DNA from: Nepenthes gracilis
Lineage: Eukaryota > Streptophyta > Magnoliopsida > Caryophyllales > Nepenthaceae
Direction of reading: 5' to 3'
DNA: 64,000 nucleotides
NCBI GenBank assembly: GCA_033239525.1
Contig: BSYO01000033.1
Span: 8,485,501 to 8,549,500 of the forward strand
The position numbers and the translations under genes are program-made. Below the pieces are notes generated by a model. It was not told the origin of the DNA and did not search any database. It saw only the letters and a program-made list of their open reading frames with translations. Of the stretch, positions 1 through 14,433 are shown one piece after another. Numbering within the stretch: position 1 is the stretch's first letter; each line of letters opens with the position of its first letter.

Positions 1-2045
1 ATCTTGTTGGTAAAGTCGATGTTACTTATGAGGATGAAATTCCATGTTTAGTTTGCCATGTTGCTAAACAAGGTTATGTCTCTTTTCCAATCAGTCAACA
101 CAGTATTGGTACACTGTGATATTTAGGGTCCCTGTTCCACCATAAGTCATGTTCATTTTGTCATATTGAATCCTTCTGATGTCTTGTTGAAACCCAGTTT
201 AGCTCTAAAGTTAAGACTTTGTGTGACAATGGAGCAAAATTTTAGATGAGCTCTTTTTCCCAGCAATTGCATACATTAAAGGTGTGTTGAAACTCCATAA
301 TAGAATGGAATAGTTGAAAGGAAACATGGGCAATTTTTGAATTTGGCTTGTGCATTGAGATTTTAGTCTAATGTCCCTTTCAGATCTTGGAATACTTGTC
401 TTGACTTAGACATACTTGATTAATAGAACTCCTACACCATTGCTGTATAATAAGACATCTTATGAAGTTCTTTTTGGTGTTAGAAATACATACAACCATC
501 TGAGGTTTTTGGAAGCCTATGTTTTTCTGCTACTCTCTCAAGGCCACACCAGGTTTGATCCTAATGGGAGAATGTGTTTTTCTTGGATACCTTCTAGAAC
601 TAAGAGAGACATTATTGGATTTTAACATTCACAGTGTGTGTTTGTCTCGAGAAGCGATATTTTATGAATCTGTGTTTCCACAATGCATACATCAACTACA
701 ATGTTACAACGCACATCTCTCATGAGATTAATTCCCATACTCTTTTTTCTTTGCGTAACTCAAATACTTGGCCTACATCACCGATTTAGAATCCCAAATA
801 TTCATTGCCTCTTATAGTCATTGATCCAGTTGAGCTGGTGTGTGACCCTACACTTCCTGTAATTAATGACATTTCAGTTTCAAGCCCAACATCTACAATT
901 CTACCTTAATCTGGAAAGATGACACCATTAACACTAATACCTATAGGAAATCTTAGAGAATTAGTAGAGCATCTCAATACATTTAAAAATTTCCCTGTCA
1001 GCAGGCTCAATTTGGTGGTTCCACACAATTTCCGTCCGAGACAGAAACACATGCTTCAGGACTTCATTTCCCATTGTTGATTGTCCATCTTATCAGAGAT
1101 TTTCAACACCTTTCCATGCTTTTTCCACATCCATTTTATCCCATTTGAAACCTACTAGATACAATCAAGTTGTAAGAGGATGCCAAATGGTGTGAAGCTA
1201 TTGAAATGGAATTGCAGGCTCTAGAAACAAACAATACCTGGATATTAATTGATCTACTGGTTGGGAAACACCCAATTGATTGCCGCTATATTTTCAATCG
1301 AAGTATTATTCAAATGGCACCATTGAAAGGAACAAAGCTTGATTAGTGCAAAGGAATATACACAAAAGGTTGAAATAGATTATCATGAGACATTTTCCCC
1401 GTGGCTTAATTTGTTATTGTGAGATGTTTACTTTCGATAGTATTAGTAGCAGATGGGGTGGATCTTATATCAATTTGATATGAACAATGTTTTCCTCCAT
1501 GGTGACTTAATTGTAGAAAAATTTATATGCATAAGGTATTCAACAAAGGAGGTCCCATCAAGTGTTGCTCAATACTATATTGACTAAAGCAAGTTTCATG
1601 ACAATGGTATTCATAATTTTTTACTTCACTCATTTAGTTTGGTTCCAAACAATCCAAGACTGATAACTATTTTTTACATTGAAGACATAATCCTCCTTCA
1701 TTGGTTTACTTATATATGTTGATAATATTATTGTTGCTAGCAACTATTAGCACACTCAAAAATCTCTCCATTCCAGTTTAAATCAAGGACCTTGGAGCTT
1801 TATGATACTTCCTTGGAATTGATGTTGCTCGTTCCTCGGAGGGAATTTTCGTCGGTCAACACAAATATGCCTAAGACCTCTTGGTTGACAAAGGTACTCT
1901 TGCCTGTGGTTATGTCAAACTTCCAATGGATCAGAACATCAAATTAAACAAAGAAACAGGATCCATCTTACTTAATCCTACAGTTTGGAAGACTGATTGG
2001 CTGACTACTTTACCTAACAATTACTCATCCAGATCTTAGCAACCA
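1..2045 (+). pseudogene. Decayed Ty1/Copia polyprotein (integrase and RT remnants)
   Basis: Broken + strand translation follows a Copia polyprotein. The end of the integrase core is readable near 415-560 (INRTPTPLL.NKT.YEVLFG). The start of reverse transcriptase is near 1195-1340, with the pattern EL.ALE.NNTW followed by a GKHPI segment. The IKDLGA..YFLGIDVA region lies near 1775-1900, and a KLPMDQN segment near 1915-1935. Stops and frame changes occur throughout, so it cannot be coding. No LTR pair is visible; the 5' part lies outside the window. The relic precedes the first visible PCO3-like exon on the same strand, so it probably sits inside that gene's first intron (inference). Confidence 0.8.
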
Positions 2046-3906
2046 GTGTGCAGATTCTGAATAAGGCTGAACACAGATCATTTTGCTGTGGACTGGAGAA
2101 TAATCCCCAGCCAAACTGTATATTGTGGTTTGGATTTTTACTAAACCAAATGGTCAGTTGAGACAAATTATTTAAACTGTCAATGTATTGATTTGTTTGG
2201 TTTGAGCACTTTATGCAGTTTATAGTACTAAACTCTTTAGCCTATGAATTATTTGTTCAACTTTATATATCATACATGAAAATTGAAGTAATAAGCAACA
2301 ACATTAATATAATAATAATATCTCAAACATAATCTAAAATAACGTAATAAATATATTAAAAATAATGAATAAAGTAATCCCAAACAGTATTATATGTGAA
2401 TAATTAATCATTGATAAGAATCATTCAAATGTCAAATTCGAACTTGGTCTACAACACTTCGATGAGAAAAACAATATATAAGATGCTATTGATTAAGAAA
2501 TTCTTCACCCCAAATCTCCAGGACATGGCCTCCCCTTGTGATTGTGACTCAGATGGGATTTCTTGTCCTGATAATTGCCAATCTGTTACAGGCTACTTGC
2601 ATTTTGCGCCCACATCTCTAATTTCCTGGCGTTGAAAGAAATAAACTGTTGTTTCTAGATCTTCGGCTAAACCTGAAAAGAGCTATGACAGTTACCTTTT
2701 CTAAAATTACCTGGTTGTGTAACATCCTTGCTGATTTAATTGTCCAACATTTACAAGCGATTTTTCTTTATTGTGACAGTTAGGCACCCTTTGTATTGAT
2801 GCTAATCCAGTTTTTTTTTTTTTTTTTATGGACAAATGAAACACATTGAAATTTATTTTCATCTTATTCATGACAAAGTATAAGGACATATACATACATC
2901 TCACATGGAAACTTCCTTCCAACTTGCTAATATTTTTGCCAGGGCTCTACCTTCTTCTATTTTCAATTCTCATTTTACCAAAATGGGAGTAGAAACTATC
3001 TATTCTGCATCTCTCAGGGGAGTATTGCAGAATAAAACTCAAGATCATGAAGAGGGCAATAGCAAACAGAGCAATGTGTGCAATAACAACCAAGAAACAT
3101 GTCCACTGGACCAAAAATGTAAAATCTGCAGGCATCAGCAGTTCTCTTGGCTGGACGACTAGTTACCAACTGTTTATTTCTTTATTAATTTTCCATTTAC
3201 CTTTTTTCCTTGCCAATGGGATCAATTGTAAATATTTGAGTATTCTTCAAGGTAGTTTGTTATAGCTGTAATTTTATAAATTTGACAGCAACTCAATGAA
3301 GCACTATGCTTTTTCAGCATCCAGAAGCATTTTCCCTCTTTTTCTGCTACTGTGATTTCTTCTTCCTCATTTGCTTCTTTTCTTATAATTTTTTTTGGAA
3401 ATTATGTTAGAGTATAAAAAGATTTGCATAGAAATATACTGCTTTGGCATTGACATTAACAAACTCAGTTTGGGAAATAGCTACGTCATGCTGGTAAAGT
3501 CTCTCGGCGTGCATTGATGTTTGATGGAGGTTTTAGAGACAAGGTCTTGCTAAAACAACAATAACAATAATAATAACAAAAATAGTCGAAAACAATAGTT
3601 GCTTCCTTGACTCATTTTGGTTATGCGTCATGTTTAGTTTTGATTTTGTCTGTTCTTTCCCTTTTTTGTTGTCACTTGCTTAGTCTTACAACTGTCTGGA
3701 CTGTGCTCAAATTAGTTTTATGGAATTCTTTCCTCCTAGTTCTCTTTTTTGTGCATTTTTCATCTTATTGATAATGTCAAGGTTGAATAATTCAGTATGC
3801 AAATCAGATATTTTGTGTTGACTTAGAGAACCTCTTGCAGATCAACCTATTAAAGGATGTGGACTTTCTACTTCAGTTTTTACATTTGTCATTTCTTCTT
3901 TTGCAG
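2046..3906 (+). other. Probable end of PCO3-like intron 1; no gene recognised
   Basis: AT-rich sequence with homopolymer runs (poly-T near 2811-2827), ending in a polypyrimidine tract and AG at 3905-3906. I searched both strands for the missing N-terminal PCO exon and did not find it. Short ORFs near 2411-3265 have no recognisable family. The - strand ORF 2947-3135 has a hydrophobic stretch but matches nothing I know. Confidence 0.5.
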
Positions 3907-4058
3907 ATGCTATTTCCCCAGCTGATGTTGGGCTGAAAGGGGAGAATGTGGAGAATGACTGGGGATATGGTCTTTCGGCACTCAATCGATTTAATCGAGT
4001 AGCTCGATGGGCTCAACCTATAAATTTCTTGGACATACACGAGTGTGATAGCTTTACG
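3907..4058 (+). CDS. PCO3: PCO3-like exon 2 (numbering assumes one upstream exon)
   Basis: Acceptor TTTTGCAG precedes 3907 and donor GT is at 4059. The exon begins with two bases of a split codon (phase 1 entry) and ends in phase 0. It encodes ISPADVGL near its start, RVARWAQPI in the middle and DIHECDSFT at the end, the pre-cupin segment of plant cysteine oxidases. Confidence 0.85.
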
Positions 4059-7000
4059 GTAAAATCCTCACCTATTTTCAGTGAATTGTAGGTGTTCCAC
4101 CTTGGTATTACTCATTTGGACGATGCCTGATCAACCTGTTCTTTACAAATGTTTCTGCATTTTATTGAACTAACTTGTCTAAGATTTTTCTTATGCATTT
4201 GGTTGCTTGCAAGTAACTTTTTATATTACTCCCTTCTGGTTTACTTCTATTTATGTTTTTTCTTTCCATCAGGATAGGAAAAACTATAGTAAGAGAAGAA
4301 GAAATATGATAATTATGTGGTAGAAAAACATATTAAAGCTAGTATTATCCAAGTTAACAGATACTAATGGTATACTTCAAGCACAGTCTTCATTATCTAG
4401 CATCATCTCCCTACCTGCCAATCGCTTCTTCGCACCTCTCTTTCCTCTCTCAGCTAATGCCTTAAATTTGCAAAGTTTGTTATTCTTCATTTTTTCTTGT
4501 TTTCTTTTTTAGTAGTAGGAAAGATGTTCTGTGTTAATTAAATACCAAGATGGCATTGACCAAATACTAGAAAATAAAAAGGAGATATGGACATTATTAA
4601 CACCTCAATAAAAATTCAATAAGGAGGAAAGATATTGCCCTATAATCCATTAAAACAATTGGTTGATACGAACATAAGAAAGCTCTAAGATGGTGTTTTC
4701 TGCATTCAAATGCCTTGCCATTTCTTTCCTTTCAGATGCATTAAATCACAAGCAAGGTAACACACCTCCACACTTACTCTTTGAACATACCAAGTTAAGC
4801 AACGCCTACAAAACTGTTTGTGTTTCCACACTTAACCCCTGCCTTTTTGGAGGATTTTCGCATAGTAACAATTCTCTCTGTCTTTCACTTAACCACCAAT
4901 GAGTTGTATTCTGTTACCATTGACTACCTAGGCCGATAAATTCTGTGATTTCCGTCTATTGAGATGACTAAAATTCCTCCACTTATTTCCAAACATGTGA
5001 AGGCATGCACCAAAGTTGTGAGGAAAATTTGCAATTTCGTTAAAAATATCCCATTGATGGGAAACTAGTGATATTTAGTGAAATGAACAAAATTCCTGCA
5101 TTTCCTTCAAACTTGTGAAGACATGTTCCTCACTATTGATGGGAAACTAGCAATAGGGCATAGCTGGTAAATTGTAACAAAGTCATTTAAAGCCGATGAT
5201 TGTGTCAAAAACGTGGAGGAATGTAGACAGTTAAGTGTGACAAATCCAATTTGTTTCATATTGAACCCAATTTCTTCTTTCTACATTGGGAACTATGTAG
5301 CCATTGAGACTACTTACAACCATTAATATTGATAGTTGTGGTAGGCCACTGGATCTTCTTACTTCTTAATAAATAGATAAGTGGAGTTTCCATAAATTTC
5401 ATTGGTGAAATAGTTCTAAACCACTTGTTCACCATTCTACTATGCTTATTTTGGATGGAATGATCTGTTTGTTGGTGGCTAGCTACAGCAAGCACAGTAC
5501 ATGGTTGGATGTTTTTATTATGTTTGTTGTTCTTAAAGCCTTTTTTCTTTTCTCCAGTCAGGTCTTCTTTTTTAACATTGATTTCACTAAGCGTTTTTGG
5601 GTTGTATAACCATGGATTAAAATAGTAGTATCGGTATTAGTATCAATCACATTTATACCAATATCGGATGTATCGGATAATACATATTAGTATTGGATTT
5701 ATTGACGGAAAAAAAATTTTAAAAATCGTAAACTGATAAAGATGTATTGGTCGATATATTGGCTTATATATGAATTGTATCGTCTAATATGAAAACAGAT
5801 AGCGATTATTATGGCATTGGGAAATATCGGTATCATGGTGGGCCCTAATATCGATACTATCAGCTAATATGTACCATATCGGCTGATATTTTCATCATGT
5901 TAAGTGTTAATTTATTCCATTGTCATCATATATTGTCAGGCCCCACTTAATCTTTACTATACTATGCAATGCGTTGCAACAACTGGGGACCCTAAATTAT
6001 TTTATATTAAATAGATGAAAGAGGGTTACCCACTTTATATAGACTCTGAGTGGGACAACTATGCTATTTTCATTAGCACCCTTGTAGAGGCATTTTAGTT
6101 TAAATGAAATTTAAAGCCTAAGCTGGTGAAGGTTATAAAGCCTCACTGTTGGTGCATGGAAGGTGGAAAAAAAGAGGCATGATGGCAAGAGGGCATCCTA
6201 GTCCTATGGACTGGGATAGAGGAAGAAGAAGGAATGTGTCAGATTTTTTGTCTTCCTGATAGAGAGAAATAAAGAAACTAAAAAGATATTATCCGTTTGT
6301 TGAAATCTGACTTTTATAGATTTTCATTTATTCTCATCCCTATATAGTCCGAAGTTCCTGACCCCTATAAAAACAACAATACCAAAGTCTTAAGTCTTAT
6401 TATGTGGATGAATCTTATGAATCAATTTTCACCATTTTGATTAGTTTGTAGCAAATTTCCTTGAATGTTGAAGTATATACAAATCTTTGATTAATTTGTT
6501 GCAAGTCTAGTTGGCAAATCTGATTTAGTACTCAATTTGATTCCAAAACTGAAAAGTAACAAGGAGTGAAACTAGAGAAAGTCTAGCTCTAGTTACCTAA
6601 ATTAACTACCACTATATGATCCTGTTCAACTATTGAAAACTGAGGATTTTTTTGGAATTTTTTTCTAGAAAAAATGAAAAATCGATGAACTATGCTATGT
6701 ATTTTATCCTACTTAGAAAGCGTTCTCCAATTTTTCAACTTTATACTGATTTATAAAAAATCCACTCAAAATTTTTCACTTACGTAAAGGGATTGCCTAT
6801 TGTTTTTTCAATTTAATTATTGTATAGTTTTTAAGTGCTGAAGATAGAAACATTGTCTTATATGCTTATAAATATATATATATACATGTATGTTCAATTT
6901 TGAACAAAAATTTAGTATTGATTCTAATGGAATTAGATTAAGTTTTTTAGTCAAATTTGTTTGTTTTTATTTTTTTTTCTTTTTCCATAAGAATTAGCTA

Positions 7001-10000
7001 TTGATTTTATGTATGTTTTCAATCCTTATATATGCAAAATTTTCATGTATGGGAAAATATAGTAGTGTGCTTTGATATAAAGAGCCAAAGGTGTGGTTCT
7101 ACTAATAATACTTAGCTAGCATCTAACATTTCAAATGACTTAGTAATGTTTATTGTACATCTATTAATTTAACGACAAAATACAGCTGCACTGCTAATAA
7201 TTTGAATAATAATTATTATCAAGAACTAGTGTGCCATTAATAGCAACAATTGACTTATTGACGACTAATTACCATAATTAAAGTTGTATTGAATTGACTA
7301 TCACTTTATTTAGATTCATTAATTGATTGATAAGTTTAAATTAGATTCGAGCTTGGCTTATTAATTTCATTGGTTCAAAGGAAAGGTCAAGCTTATAACC
7401 GAGCTATCAATACTCGAGATCAAGTTTTTTTAACAACCTTAATCATATGTTGTTGATTCGTGCAATATTGCAATTATTAATAACTTCAGATTGTGAAAAT
7501 GGACAAGCTTTCAATATAAATGATTAAAATGTTTTCTAAGGAGATTGTGGAAATGGATTTGGAATAGAGAACTGAATAATTAATAAGCAGAAAATAGTTT
7601 TCAAAAAGGAACATGCCCCAAATAGTTAGAAAATGTTAAATAACGTGCTTTTTGATATTTCACTACCAATTGAAACATTAGATATTGGGCCTTTGCTCAT
7701 CATGGGCTCTGCCTCTTGGACTTGAGCTATGGGCAAGCCTATTGGAAGACAAATAGTGGTTAGGTGTATTGCATCATCCTCTGTCGCCTCAGAAAAGTTT
7801 GACTTGGAACTTGAATGGAGGAAACCAAAAAAGATAGGAAGGAAGAGACCAATCACGTTCACATTTCCTTATTCTTCTTTATCACCTAACTCTTCCAAGG
7901 ACTCAAAATTTGATTTGCTAATACTCCATGACCACCGATGGAAATAACTATCCCGGCGGCTTTACCATCTCCTTGCTTTAATTTGGATTTATTAGTACCT
8001 GTTATCAGTTTCACCATGGACACAGTTCTTCAAACAGTTATTATGAGTCCCTCCCGTTTGAATACAATTCTAGCATTTCAGTATACTATTGACTTGCATT
8101 TCCCATTGCTTAGGTTCATTGGTATGAACATAAGGAGTTTTCCAATCTGGGATGGGTTCAGCCAAAAGTTTAGCATGATCAATTAATAGAATTCATGAAC
8201 TTTCCATTCTAAGCTATTCACGCATTCTGGGACATTCCTGATGATGATCAGCATTTTAACTTCATTGAAAGATGATGAATAGACTTACTTATCATTACCA
8301 GCCATGTAGAGGTTACACAATTTGTGATATTGATCACAAATTAGCTCTGTGATTGGGCCCAGTTGTTGGGTCAAGTATATGAAACTTGTCTTGGTAGTTC
8401 AAATTGTGTCACCAAACACTAGCATAATCTTAGAAAGGTTGCATCTGCTCAACCTCAAATACATCGCAATAATGCTCCTGACTGTCATCAATGAACCCAA
8501 TACTGGAGATATAGAACCAGAGGTGGAATTATTCCACTACCCCCTTGTACTCGTCAATGGAGTCAAAGTGCAGCATAACTGTGGAAAATGAAGAAGTAAC
8601 TTTGGTAAGTTGAACATTTTTTTGTCCAAGTTGATTAACATGCCCAAAATTTTGTTGTAGAGTTTCTGAGTATGGAATGAAATATTGGCCAATACCCAAT
8701 ATATATTGGTACCCGGCAATTTGATATATTGTGATATTTAAATATATCTTCTGATATATCTAATATTTGGCTGATGTTTGCCTGTTAGTATACAATTAGC
8801 ATAAAATCTTCTACTTCCGATATATCCAATGCTGATAATTATTATAATAAGCACGATATTGATATGACCATGATCCATTTGTATGGTGAGCTTGGTTTGA
8901 TAGACAACTGAAATAGTTTGCTGAATTTCTTGGTTAAGAACAAAAATTGGCCGACAGAAAGAGGAATTGGACTCAAAAGGAAAAATGGGAAATGGGGATG
9001 GAATTTATAGAGGCCCACCATAAACCATTTCTTAATGTTGAATGCTGAAAATCTATAAAGTTATTTAGAGAAAGCTTAGAAATTGAGAATTAAAGCATAA
9101 CCAATACAAGAAAAGTGAACTGAGAAAAAGAAATAACCCAAGCTCACATTTTTTGAGTTCAAAATCACATTTTGAACCGAGAGAGATACCAATTAGTGGA
9201 GTTGATTGATTGTGAGAAGGGAGCCAATCAATAAGGAGATGAAAAAGTAATCAATGCCAGAGATTGGAGTGAAGGCCATGGTTGCTGATGAAGTGAGATT
9301 GAGAAGAGTGACAATTGGCATTAAGATTGAGAGTGGCTAGGAAGCATAGGTATGTCTTTTCTAGGTAGCATACAGTTGTTGCACATGTTTTGACATAAAC
9401 CTGCTCCAAATAGGTGTTGGATATGTTTAGACTCGTTCAAAATTTTCTTATCTGATTTGGACACAGCTATTTGTGGACTACACAATAGGTGCACACTCGG
9501 ATAACATTAAGACACATTTGGATAAGATGGAGCCATGTTTTGGCACTTACTCAATTTTAAAAACAACAAGGGACTTCTTAATAAATTTACTTTTGCTCTT
9601 CTTAGCTAAAAATATCCAAAATAGTGTCTTTTTTGGAGAGAACTAGCTATTCAAACCTCTTATGAAAATAGAGAGAGAGAGAGAGAGCTTGTGATGATAC
9701 AAAATTTCTTTCAAATAGAAATAAAAGAGTGAGGGAGTTTAAAAAAGCCTATTCAGGTTGTTATTTTCACCTAACCCATAAAGTAGAGTGGAAGAGTTGT
9801 TATCGTCTATGACTTGGAAGCACAAACACTTTCACCTTGATAGCATTTTCGTATTTGTCACGTATTTAACACCGATACACTTTGGTCACACTTGCTTATG
9901 CTTGGAATTGTTTATTTAGGTACACACTTGTATGGGCTGGGACATGTTTGGACATCTAGGGCCAAGTTATTACTCTTGTCATTTTTTAAATAAAAAATAA

Positions 10001-13000
10001 AATTTTACTGAACTTAATTTGTGTTAATTTGTTGAAAATTCAAAAATATTTTCTTGTTTTAAAGAGTTAGTAATTTGAACCCGTCACTATTGTGGTGGTT
10101 CAAAATTCTTCCACCAAGAATGAGTGAGAGATATTTGTACAAGTATTTTTGATTGTTATGCTCCCCAAAGCTAGAAAATCAAAGAGGGAGAGGGATCTTA
10201 AAGTCTATGAAAATGCCATTTGCATGAGAATGGAGTTCGAGAGCTTTTTAATATAAATAGTATTGTTTTTCAAATTAGATTTCCATACTAATAAGAAACC
10301 ATGGTATTTGGTTTTCATGTCCCTAGCTTGTCATGTCCGAATTTTTAGATAAATTGTGTTGTCATGTTAGTTTGAACCTTTCTTCTTGCTTTTGAGCCCA
10401 AGCCTATGCTCACTAAGTAAGCTTGAGTGCATTATTACCTTAATAAAAAATGTTGGTTTACTAATAGAATAATATAAGGTGCCTTGGCCTATAATATATA
10501 CTAAAGGGCCCTTTATTTCTGGGCTTGAATTGAATATCAATCATTTGTCTTCAGCTATTGGGGATTTGATTTCTATACCAACTTAAGATATGCTTGTTGG
10601 ACTCTGTATTAACAAGTGGGAATTGTTGATGTATTTATGCAAATAGATATAATCCATGGGCTTTACTATGTTGCGTTATGTCTGTATCCTATGTGTTTAT
10701 TTCTTAAGGGAGCAAGTGTGAGAGTTCAGGGTTTTTTTTTTTTTTTTCTAGGAGAGAGTGACAATGAAAATAAAAAGAGAACAAGTGACTTCCAATTTTT
10801 CCTAATATGGCCTCTGGTTTCTCCTGCTGGCTGCATCTAACTCAAATAGTATTTTCCTCCACACCTGACTGTAGGCAGCATCTATTTTCCCCATTATCTG
10901 TTGCTAGAACAAGTCTCCTCTTGACCATCACTATCACCACTGCTATCTCTGGCTATGACCACCTCCACCACCACTTGCTTCCACCAGCATAGCATGATTC
11001 CAGATATGTAGTAGTGTGCAAAACCAATTTTCAGTGTTGAAAAATTCTTATATTCATATATGTTAACTGGAGACTATACTGGCACAAGTGTTAAAGGAAT
11101 GATGGTTCTAAGAACAGCTCTTAGTAACTTATCTCAATTGTGGTTATAATATAGGTGCCTGTAGATGATATGGGTGTATGCATTCTATAAAAATGTTATT
11201 AAACTGTTGGCTGATTTCTAAGTATGTGCTTGTTGACTATAGTTCAAATGTTGGATGTCTAATTGTGCTTGTTGAATAAGTTATTTATTACTGCTACTAC
11301 TATCAGCATGAGGTTGGTTGGTGGGCCAATGTGGTGTATTTGGTGGTCTGGTTGATTGAACTGGCTCATAAGTTGGGCAGGGGGTCATTTGGTGGTGATT
11401 AAGTGAAGGGGGCATGGAAATCCAGTTCATTTATTCATGGGAATGTGAATCATAACTAACTTAACCCATTTGCCACCCTAATTACAAGGGTAGTAATATG
11501 GAAAATTTGGAATGCCTATATTGGATATTGTGTATAGCTTAGCAGACCAAACTGAAAGGAGGGACAGATAAATGGATGGGGAATTTTTCTTTCCTTGCAA
11601 CTTTCATATGGAAATCAGGTTCTGGCCTAAAAGGTTTTTTGTTATTGGGAAGCAAAATGGGATAGGTGTTGTTATACTATAAACCTTTTAAAAGATCAGC
11701 TTTTCTCTGTGAAAACAGATGCTGTCTTTGAATACATCAGATGGAATTGGCAATTCGTTTCTTAATGTTTTGTCCAGTATTAATAGAGAAATTTTAGTAT
11801 TCTGCATTTGCTCTGTTGGGAATTGGAATTGTTTGGGTTCAGGGAGAGTCAATTCTTAATGAATTGAAGTCTTCAGAATAGCTTTTTTGAGAAAAAAGAA
11901 GATCAAAATGTTGTAGGTTGCTCCATTGGCTGTTATATGGATAACTTTGGGGATTCAAGAAGCTTTGAGGATGTGGACAAAATAGATTTGCCACTTTCTT
12001 TGGAGTGGTTGCAGGTCATTTTCCTTTGGGACAGTGGTTCTTGTCCTGTTTTTCAAATTGTGATAGCTGACTTCCTAGACTCTTTGATGCTGTGAGCTTT
12101 TCTTTTATCATTTTTTCTTGTACACAGAGTGATGCCCCCTTGGCATCCATAAAATGTTATTTAACCTACTTAATATGTTTAGAAAAATGATGGGAATGTA
12201 GTACTGAAGGATTCACCATGGTGCAGGGGTTGAGGCAATGTATTCAATTGTCAAAAAGAAAAGTCTGTATCTTTATTCATACAAAGGTTTCCACCTTTTG
12301 CATGCCACAATTATATATATAGTCTTCATTTATGTTTTCTAAGTAGTTCAGGCTTATGAAAGAAGCATGTGAGCTACCTTCTTCACTTACTATGTTAACT
12401 TGAGCTAATTTTCCAAATTAAACAACTGAAGTAATTATGCAGATGTGCATATTCTGCTTCCCAACCTCCTCAGTCATTCCGCTCCATGACCATCCTGAAA
12501 TGACTGTTTTCAGCAAAGTTCTCTATGGATCCTTGCATGTAAAGGGCTATGACTGGGTCGAACCTCCGCGAATTATTATGACTAAAGGGCCTAATCACTG
12601 TCAAGGTATATTTTAATATTTCCAACTTCCTAGTGCTTGAGTGGTAAGATTACCAAACCTTTTGTTTCCTATTGCTTTTTTCAAATCGTAGCTTCTTCAA
12701 ATTTCTGGACTTACCTAGTAATAAAGGTCTGTCCCTGCACAAGGTCCACACACTCAGGGGTCTAGGGAAATGAGATTTGATAGTGAAGTATTGTGGTTGG
12801 TGATTGTAATTGTTTGAATTATTTGATTTGCATTTGAAGTTTCCATCGAATAGGATAAAAGTATCGTGACTTGATATGGCATGATGTAAACCATCTTGAT
12901 AAAGCCTTTCCTCATGCTTGTTGTCAATTATAGTTTTATTTGAGAGAACATTGCAAAGTTTGAAGACCGAAGTCTCAGAAGAATTCTTACCTCTGCCAAA

Positions 13001-14397
13001 AAAGGACTTTTGAACGCTTCATTTGCATATTCATTCACCTGTGCTAGCGCACTGACACTGTTTGATATCTGTATTAGATCAGTTAAAAAATACATGGCAA
13101 TTTAAGAAGGCAATGATAGCGTAAGATTTGCTTGTAATGGTGAGACCTGCCAATGACATAAATATTCATCAAGATGGTGAACATAATATTTAAAACCAGT
13201 AAAAGACGGTAGGAGAAGTACATACATTATTATGGACCAATTGAAAGGGAAATGAAGAAACAGTACTGAACTCTACTATGGGAAAATATAAGTTTAACTT
13301 GATCATGAATTTTTAGTGATAACAGTGCAAAGCAAACTGTGTCATTTGATCTTGGTATTTTTCAGTGATTGAAGAATCTGTTCTAATTTGTTTCATTTCC
13401 TCACGTATCTTGTTTCTTTTTTGTTTTTACACACTCTTTGTATCTCAACTCCATTCATATAAATTGAAGAATCCGTTGAAAAATTTTTCAGGCTACTTGT
13501 AATTTGAAAGTATTCCATTTTGTTTTAGTTTGGCTCTGAAAAAACTAGTGTTTTATTGGATTTATAACAACTAACAATTCTTTTCTAAAAAAAATGTTTC
13601 CATCCACTTCGCTTAAGTGGCATATCACCTTTTGCCATCCACCGAAATGCAATGGGATTAGTTGGCTAAAGCAAAAATGAAAGGGGAGGAAATGAAGGAA
13701 TTGGAATCATTGTCCTGTTGCTATGAGTGGATGTTCTGTTTAATATTGGTTCAGATGGATAATGGAATTACCTTCGTAGTACTGATCCCTAGCAATCTGA
13801 TTACCCTGATAGAAGGTGAAATATGATATCTTTTATCATCATAAATAGTAATTAGTAGCCATTGGGATGTCTTTATTATGACTCTTCCACACAAAAAAAC
13901 AATTCACAATTTTTTTTGGGCTTATTATTTGTGTTATTTTCCTTAGAGGGTTAAAATACCTGTGAATGTGTAAATAGAATTTTCCTTGTTATTCTCGGTA
14001 TGCCCTGCCCTAAACAGAGTTTTTTGTTTTTTGGATCTTCAATTTAATCAAGTATGGTAAGGATGTTTTTGTCATCATAATTGTTATACCATTCCAGTTT
14101 ACATTTCTTCAAACTTAAGAATGATAAGAATGGCAAGAGGGTGAGTCATTTTTGACAATCCTTAGTGCTTCTTGTTATTTTGAAGACCCTTTCCTGACCC
14201 CCAGGGTTCTCAATTAGGGCAAAGGGAAAAGTATTGGTCACCATGAAACTCCTGAAAACCTCAACCCTTTCTCCTGCCTAAGGTCAATATTCTTAGAATA
14301 GTCACATCAGACATGTAAGGTGTCATTCATCCTTCTAAAGAGAGTTGAAAATTTGAAATTGATATATTGAGTACTAATAATAAATCTTAAGCAATGT

Positions 14398-14433
<36 letters not shown>

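Larger units (their letters stand above)
4059..12442 (+). other. PCO3: PCO3-like intron of 8.4 kb
   Basis: Donor GT at 4059 and acceptor AG at 12441-12442. Apart from the entries listed separately (TATCGG-rich repeats, a coding-like relic near 7630-8590, a GA run near 9670-9688, and an L1-like end near 11890-12185), I see no exon, complete mobile element or RNA gene. Confidence 0.7.

Noticed and set aside
2905..3162. Overlapping ORFs on both strands (85 and 62 codons) just before PCO3-like exon 2, considered as the missing first exon or a small membrane protein
   Set aside because: Neither contains the expected LF..CK..F or similar N-terminal PCO motif, and the hydrophobic - strand stretch matches no family I know. 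Length is within chance expectation.
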